Below are positions 33,287-37,297 of a stretch of DNA of 37,297 bases, piece by piece (position 1 is the stretch's first letter; each line of letters opens with the position of its first letter). Source of the stretch: an uncultured Eubacteriales bacterium (lineage in GTDB: Bacteria > Bacillota > Clostridia > Oscillospirales > Acutalibacteraceae); contig CAKSFK010000021.1 in assembly GCA_934454655.1 (NCBI GenBank), positions 1 to 37,297 of the forward strand. Direction: 5' to 3'. Under the pieces are notes generated by a model. It was not told the DNA's origin. It searched no databases and was given only the letters and a program-made list of their open reading frames with translations. A program made the translations under genes and the position numbers.

Positions 33287-34359
33287 TGAATTATTATATT
33301 GCCGAAAGAATTTCATCGGATGAGAGAACGGCGTGGTCAAAAGCACGCGCCGACGCGGAGCAGATAGCCGCGAATATGGGCTTTAAGCCCATTTGTGTAA
33401 ACGGCACGGGCAAGGAACGCAAAAATGCCGGCACGGCGGATAAAATTCGGGGTCACAGGGAAATGCACGGCCTTTGGAAAGCCGCTTTTTCATGCCTTAA
33501 GAGCGGCGATACGCTTTTGATCCAGCTGCCCGCGGTCAATAATTATTTGTTCATCAGCCGTCTTTTCGGGCGGCTGCGGCGCCGCGGAGTAAAAATAATC
33601 GCGCTTATTCATGACCTTGAAACCATTAGAATGATAAAGGATAAAAGCCTTACGCCAAAGCAAAAGCTGAGAATGAAAATCGAGGAAATAAGCACGCTTA
33701 AAAAGTGTTCGGTGCTTATTGTTCACAATCCGCAGATGAAAAAGTTTGTAAAGGAAATAGGAATCGATACCCCATGTAAGGTTCTGGGAATTTTCGATTA
33801 TCTTACAGGCACACAGGGAATCTGCACTGAAAAGAACGCGGAAAACAAAAATACGGTTATTGTGGCGGGCAACCTTGACGAGCATAAATCGGGGTATATA
33901 TATAATATGCCTGACGGCATTACCGCCGAACTTTACGGCGTTAATTACAAAGAAAACGGCAATAAGGGACTTAATTATCACGGGTCGTTTGCGGCGGAAG
34001 AACTGCCGCGGATAATTAAGGGCGGCTTCGGTCTTATTTGGGACGGGGAGAGCACGGATACCTGTACCGGGGCGTACGGCGAATATCTGAGATATAACAA
34101 TCCGCACAAAACGTCGCTTTATCTGGCGTCGGGCTTTCCCGTGATAATATGGAAAGAGGCGGCTCTTGCGGATTTTGTTAAGGAAAACGGGGTTGGAATT
34201 ACGGTTTCCTCGCTTTCTGAGATACCCGAAAAATTAAACGGTATTACAGATGAGGAGTACGGCAGTATGTGCAGAAACGCGGCAGAGATTTCTAAAAAGC
34301 TTACCGACGGATATTATTTGACTGCCGCGCTTAAAAAGGCGCTGACGGGGGATTGTTAA
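33286..34359 (+). CDS. Putative galactofuranosyltransferase (WbbI-like GT-B protein)
   Basis: A 357-residue protein lacking the GT4 E-x7-E motif. Its pattern (an early ADAEQIAANMGF, QLPAVNNYLF, IIALIHDLE, a later SVLIVHNPQMKKF, and FGLIWDGES near the C-terminus followed by YNNPHKTSLYLA) resembles beta-1,6-galactofuranosyltransferases of the WbbI type. The call rests on recall of these motifs and on the glf gene at the head of the same operon, so it is moderately sure. It is coupled to the preceding GT by a one-base overlap and is read in the same operon as the polymerase and flippase that follow. Confidence 0.75.
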   Translation: MNYYIAERISSDERTAWSKARADAEQIAANMGFKPICVNGTGKERKNAGTADKIRGHREMHGLWKAAFSCLKSGDTLLIQLPAVNNYLFISRLFGRLRRRGVKIIALIHDLETIRMIKDKSLTPKQKLRMKIEEISTLKKCSVLIVHNPQMKKFVKEIGIDTPCKVLGIFDYLTGTQGICTEKNAENKNTVIVAGNLDEHKSGYIYNMPDGITAELYGVNYKENGNKGLNYHGSFAAEELPRIIKGGFGLIWDGESTDTCTGAYGEYLRYNNPHKTSLYLASGFPVIIWKEAALADFVKENGVGITVSSLSEIPEKLNGITDEEYGSMCRNAAEISKKLTDGYYLTAALKKALTGDC

Positions 34360-34361
34360 CG

Positions 34362-35735
34362 GTGAGATTTATTGAAAACAGAAATTTAAGGCTTAAAGCC
34401 GAACTGCTTTTTAAACTGTTGCTTATGACCTACACAATGCTGGGGGTCTGTAACCTGACATACGGCTCACAGGTTATCCGTGCGGTTATGTATCCGACCT
34501 TTCTGCTCGGCGGACTGCTTATTTTGTGGCGGCTCGTCCTTGCAAAGCATTTTATGCGTCAGCCCGAGCTTTATCTGCTTGTTGTATTGCTTTTAAGTTT
34601 TGTTTTCTCCGCGGCTGCCAACTTTAAGTATGTCAACTCCGCGGAGGCGGCAATCTTTGTTTTGTGGTGCTTTTACTTTCTTTTGCTGTTTGCAAGGGAT
34701 TCGCAAAGCAGCTTTTCGGAAATTCAAAAGGAAATAAATATATTTTCGGTATTTTACCTTGTTTACGTAACGGTTTTGGTTTTAATAAGCTATTATATGC
34801 TTTTTACGGGGTACAGCCACTCCTACCGCGACCCCGATAACGGAAAGTACGAGGTTGCGTCAGGCATATTTACGGGCAGACTCTGGGGCGCGTTCCAGGA
34901 CCCGAACTTAGGCTCGGTAATGTGCTGTATTGCCATTGCGGTGTCGGTTTACATTATGTACAGCAAAAAAAAGGCGGTATTAAACGTTCTGCTCACAATA
35001 AACTCGGTGCTTATGTTTTTCTACATTGTCCTGTCCGATTCAAGAAACGGTATGGTAACCCTCGGTTGTGTGTTGGGTACCGCAGTGTTCTTTGTCGGCC
35101 TTAAAAGGTATGCCGGCGTTAAAAAGCCCGGAGTTAATTTCAAAAGGGCGCTGTGCATTGTCTTGGCAGCAGTCGGTTTTCTTGCAGGCTTTATGCTGCC
35201 GAAATATGCACAAAAGGCGTATAACACGGTGGCTTCCGATATGGGAATGCTTGTTGTGGAACGCGATTATGACGTTTCAGACGATGTAAGCAACCGCAGG
35301 CTTGACGTGTGGAAATCGGGCGTTGAGATTGCGCTGAGCCGTCCCGTTACGGGCGTTTCGTTCGTAGGTCTTGTGCCGTACGCCAAGGATAATATGCCCG
35401 ATACCTACATTGTTAACAACGACTTGTGGGAATTTAACACTTTGGATAACGATTATCTTAACGTATTTGCCGCACAGGGGCTTATAGGAATAATAACCGT
35501 TTTGGCTCTTATGGCTTTAAGCGTTATAAAAATATTCAGAAATATTTGGAAGTCGAGCGATAAAGCGTTTCCGCTTATCTGCCTTTCGGCGGTTTCGGTG
35601 TGCTCGCTTGCGATAAGCGCGCTGTTTCAGGGAACAATGTTCTATCAGCAGACGCCGAACACGTTTATGTTTTGGCTGATGCTCGGCAGTATCCTTTGCG
35701 CATTGCCGCACGCTGCGGAAGTTGATGAAAAATGA
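34362..35735 (+). CDS. O-antigen ligase/polymerase-like membrane protein (Wzy candidate)
   Basis: About 457 residues with ten or more hydrophobic helices, consistent with the Wzy/WaaL superfamily. A large outside loop sits between helices near residues 290-365, with ARDSQSSF and QDPNLGSVMCC earlier and DNDYLNVFAAQGLIG late, the last being typical of the PF04932 region. It would polymerise or ligate glycan repeat units outside the membrane. I favour GTG 34362, with GGGGG eleven bases upstream; a TTG at 34353 lies too close to that run and overlaps the previous gene. Its stop overlaps the flippase ATG by 4 bp. Confidence 0.88.
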   Translation: MRFIENRNLRLKAELLFKLLLMTYTMLGVCNLTYGSQVIRAVMYPTFLLGGLLILWRLVLAKHFMRQPELYLLVVLLLSFVFSAAANFKYVNSAEAAIFVLWCFYFLLLFARDSQSSFSEIQKEINIFSVFYLVYVTVLVLISYYMLFTGYSHSYRDPDNGKYEVASGIFTGRLWGAFQDPNLGSVMCCIAIAVSVYIMYSKKKAVLNVLLTINSVLMFFYIVLSDSRNGMVTLGCVLGTAVFFVGLKRYAGVKKPGVNFKRALCIVLAAVGFLAGFMLPKYAQKAYNTVASDMGMLVVERDYDVSDDVSNRRLDVWKSGVEIALSRPVTGVSFVGLVPYAKDNMPDTYIVNNDLWEFNTLDNDYLNVFAAQGLIGIITVLALMALSVIKIFRNIWKSSDKAFPLICLSAVSVCSLAISALFQGTMFYQQTPNTFMFWLMLGSILCALPHAAEVDEK

Positions 35736-37180
35736 GAAAATCAACAAAATTCAATTTCCTTATGAATTCGGTGCTTACGGCATCGGCGTTTATATTCCCG
35801 CTTATAACCTATCCTTATGTTTCAAGGGTGCTCGGCCCCGAAAATGTTGGTAAGGTTTCGTTTGCCGCCTCGGTTGTGTATTACTTCTCAATGCTGGCGC
35901 AGCTCGGAATACCGACATACGGAATAAGCGCCTGCGCCAGAGTCAGGGATAACAGAGAAGAGCTTACCCGCACCGTACACGAAATATTTTTTATAAACGT
36001 TGTAATGACCGCCCTTGTGGGAGCGGCGTTTATAGGCTCGGTCTTTGCTGTGCCGAAGCTTGCGGCGGATAAACCTTTGTTTTTTATAACGGGCCTTACA
36101 ATTCTTTTCAACACCTTAGGCGTTGAATGGCTATACAAGGCGGCGGAGCAGTATTCGTATATAACGGCGGTTTCGATTATATTTAAAATAATATCTGTTG
36201 CCGCAATGTTTGCATTTGTCCGCACCGAAAACGATTATGTAATTTACGGCGGCATTTCCATAATAGCCGCAACCGGTTCCGCTGTTATGAATTTTATACG
36301 CCTGCACAGATTTGTCGGCTTAAAGCCTGTGGGTAATTATAATTTTAAGCGGCATATGAAGGCTATTTGGGTGTTTTTCGCAATGTCGGTCGCAACTACA
36401 ATATACACCAACCTTGATACCGTAATGCTGGGCTTTATAAGGAACGATTCGGACGTTGGGTACTATAACACTGCGGTCAAGGTTAAAAACGTGCTGTGCG
36501 CGCTTGTAACTTCACTCGGAACGGTGCTTTTGCCCAGAATGTCCTGCCTTGCCGAGGAAAAAAAGTGGGACGAGTTCTACTCCGTGGTTAAAAAGGCGCT
36601 CAATTTTGTTGTGCTTATTTCGGTGCCGCTTACGGTATATTTTATCATTTTCTCAAAGGAGAGCATACTCGTGCTTTCGGGCGGCGGTTTTTTGCCGTCT
36701 GTCACTCCTATGCGTATTATAACGCCTACTATTATTCTGATAGGAATAACAAATGTACTCGGCATACAGGTGCTGGTGCCGTTGGGGCGTGAAAAGCAGG
36801 TTCTTTATTCCGAAATTGCGGGTGCGGTGCTCAATCTTATACTGAACTCCTTGCTTATTCCGCGGTTTGCGGCGTCGGGCGCGGCTGTGGGTACTCTTGC
36901 GGCTGAGGCGGCTGTTCTTGCCGTTCAGTTTTACGCACTTAAAGACACTGTAACATCCGCGTTTTGCCGAATTCCGTATTTAAAAATCGCGGTATCTGCC
37001 GCAGTCGGGTGTGCGGTTGCCGTTCCGACAGGTCTGCTTATAAAAAATGCCTTTCTCACGGTTGCGGTGACGGCGGTGCTTTTCTTCGGCGCATACAGCG
37101 TGATGCTGTTAATTCTGCGTGAAAAGCTGTGTACGGAAATTTTTACACAGCTTAAAAATAAAATAAAAAAATCGGTGTGA
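35732..37180 (+). CDS. Polysaccharide flippase (Wzx/RfbX, MOP superfamily)
   Basis: A 482-residue protein of 12-14 helices that moves lipid-linked glycan units across the membrane. It begins with the family's FLMNSVLTASAFIFPLITYP and VLGPENVGKVSFA, and has YTNLDTVMLGFI and VLLPRMS in the central helices. It overlaps the polymerase gene (ATGA) and is the last gene of the glycan operon, followed by two terminators. A Wzx/Wzy-type assembly system is the simplest reading. A priming sugar-phosphate transferase is not in the window. Confidence 0.93.
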   Translation: MRKSTKFNFLMNSVLTASAFIFPLITYPYVSRVLGPENVGKVSFAASVVYYFSMLAQLGIPTYGISACARVRDNREELTRTVHEIFFINVVMTALVGAAFIGSVFAVPKLAADKPLFFITGLTILFNTLGVEWLYKAAEQYSYITAVSIIFKIISVAAMFAFVRTENDYVIYGGISIIAATGSAVMNFIRLHRFVGLKPVGNYNFKRHMKAIWVFFAMSVATTIYTNLDTVMLGFIRNDSDVGYYNTAVKVKNVLCALVTSLGTVLLPRMSCLAEEKKWDEFYSVVKKALNFVVLISVPLTVYFIIFSKESILVLSGGGFLPSVTPMRIITPTIILIGITNVLGIQVLVPLGREKQVLYSEIAGAVLNLILNSLLIPRFAASGAAVGTLAAEAAVLAVQFYALKDTVTSAFCRIPYLKIAVSAAVGCAVAVPTGLLIKNAFLTVAVTAVLFFGAYSVMLLILREKLCTEIFTQLKNKIKKSV

Positions 37181-37197
37181 AATTTCCCGAAACAAAA

Positions 37198-37223
37198 AAA
37201 TCTCCCTTAAATAAGGGAGATTT
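37198..37223 (+). terminator. First terminator after the glycan operon
   Basis: A 12-bp inverted repeat (37198-37209 with 37212-37223) with a minimal centre, so the innermost pairs stay open. A-rich before, weak T-run after. Confidence 0.65.
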
Positions 37224-37233
37224 CAGTCTGTCG

Positions 37234-37262
37234 AAAAAGTCCAGTAAAAGCTGGGCTTTTTT
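37234..37262 (+). terminator. Second terminator after the glycan operon
   Basis: An 11-bp stem (37234-37244 with 37251-37261, one G-T pair), a 6-base loop and a T-run at 37257-37262. With the first terminator it isolates the glycan operon from what follows. Confidence 0.75.
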
Positions 37263-37274
37263 ACGTAAATATGG

Positions 37275-37297
37275 TATAATAGAAGCGGTGATGAAAG
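37275..37297 (+). promoter_or_regulatory. -10 box and possible start of a new gene at the window edge
   Basis: TATAAT at 37275-37280 with an extended -10 (TGG); no convincing -35. An ATG at 37291 begins a frame cut off after two codons, so the gene itself cannot be assessed. Confidence 0.35.

Noticed and set aside
33490..34107. Antisense open frame of 205 codons in the galactofuranosyltransferase-like gene
   Set aside because: No start signal or domain; the sense frame is part of a tightly packed operon.
1..37297. tRNA, rRNA, CRISPR arrays, transposases, integrases, known riboswitches
   Set aside because: I saw no sequence matching their recognisable features; faint structured RNAs could still be missed without covariance searches.

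Overview
This window looks like chromosomal DNA of a Gram-positive, low-to-mid GC member of the Clostridia, most likely a gut Oscillospirales/Ruminococcaceae-type anaerobe. I infer this from the gene families (YugP-type zinc peptidase, Gx transporter with NusG-II protein, PF06541 membrane protein, S11 carboxypeptidase, class A PBP), from the AGGAGG-like ribosome sites and from the SigA-type promoters with 17-bp spacers. No species marker such as rRNA is present. I see no rRNA, tRNA, CRISPR array, transposase or prophage. Nearly all of it reads as core or house-keeping sequence with one surface-glycan cluster.

Layout. (1) 1-2268: end of an oligopeptide ABC transporter operon (ATPase C-terminus, lipoprotein substrate-binding protein), closed by a terminator. 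(2) 2385-6875: a run opening at a strong promoter: ychF, zinc metallopeptidase, small PF06541-like membrane protein, alanine racemase, alpha/beta hydrolase. (3) 6933-7205: a striking block of end-to-end hairpins flanked by a terminal inverted repeat, ending on the stop codon of the next gene. (4) 7200-16035: carbohydrate and lipid genes: phosphoglucomutase (minus), divergent cardiolipin synthase, a 47-residue membrane peptide gene with its own consensus promoter and terminator, glycogen phosphorylase, a GH13 alpha-glucosidase/neopullulanase, and a ZIP metal transporter. (5) 16041-16835: a frameshifted SLOG-like gene divergent from a small XRE regulator. (6) 16844-19397: LemA, TPM-domain protein, S11 D-Ala-D-Ala carboxypeptidase. 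(7) 19518-23264: minus-strand NusG-II protein, Gx transporter and asparagine synthase, divergent from apbE, whose promoter appears to give a leaderless mRNA. (8) 23271-28911: secA, class A PBP, GNAT. (9) 28956-37180: a surface polysaccharide cluster (UDP-galactopyranose mutase, two GT2s, one GT-B, a galactofuranosyltransferase-like protein, Wzy-like polymerase/ligase, Wzx flippase) ending at two terminators.

How the genes fit together. GlgP releases glucose-1-phosphate from glycogen or maltodextrin, the GH13 enzyme handles branched or short glucans, and phosphoglucomutase converts glucose-1-phosphate to glucose-6-phosphate. Alr supplies D-alanine for the wall that the class A PBP polymerises and the S11 enzyme trims. 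SecA exports precursors such as the lipoproteins and wall enzymes. Glf makes UDP-galactofuranose for the glycan assembled by the downstream transferases and moved out by Wzx. ApbE, the Gx transporter and the NusG-II protein form a module often found near flavin- or quinone-linked membrane redox genes.

Most notable items: the tiled-hairpin element at 6933-7205, the A8 frameshift in the SLOG-like gene, the leaderless apbE promoter, and the 47-residue peptide gene at 10640-10783.
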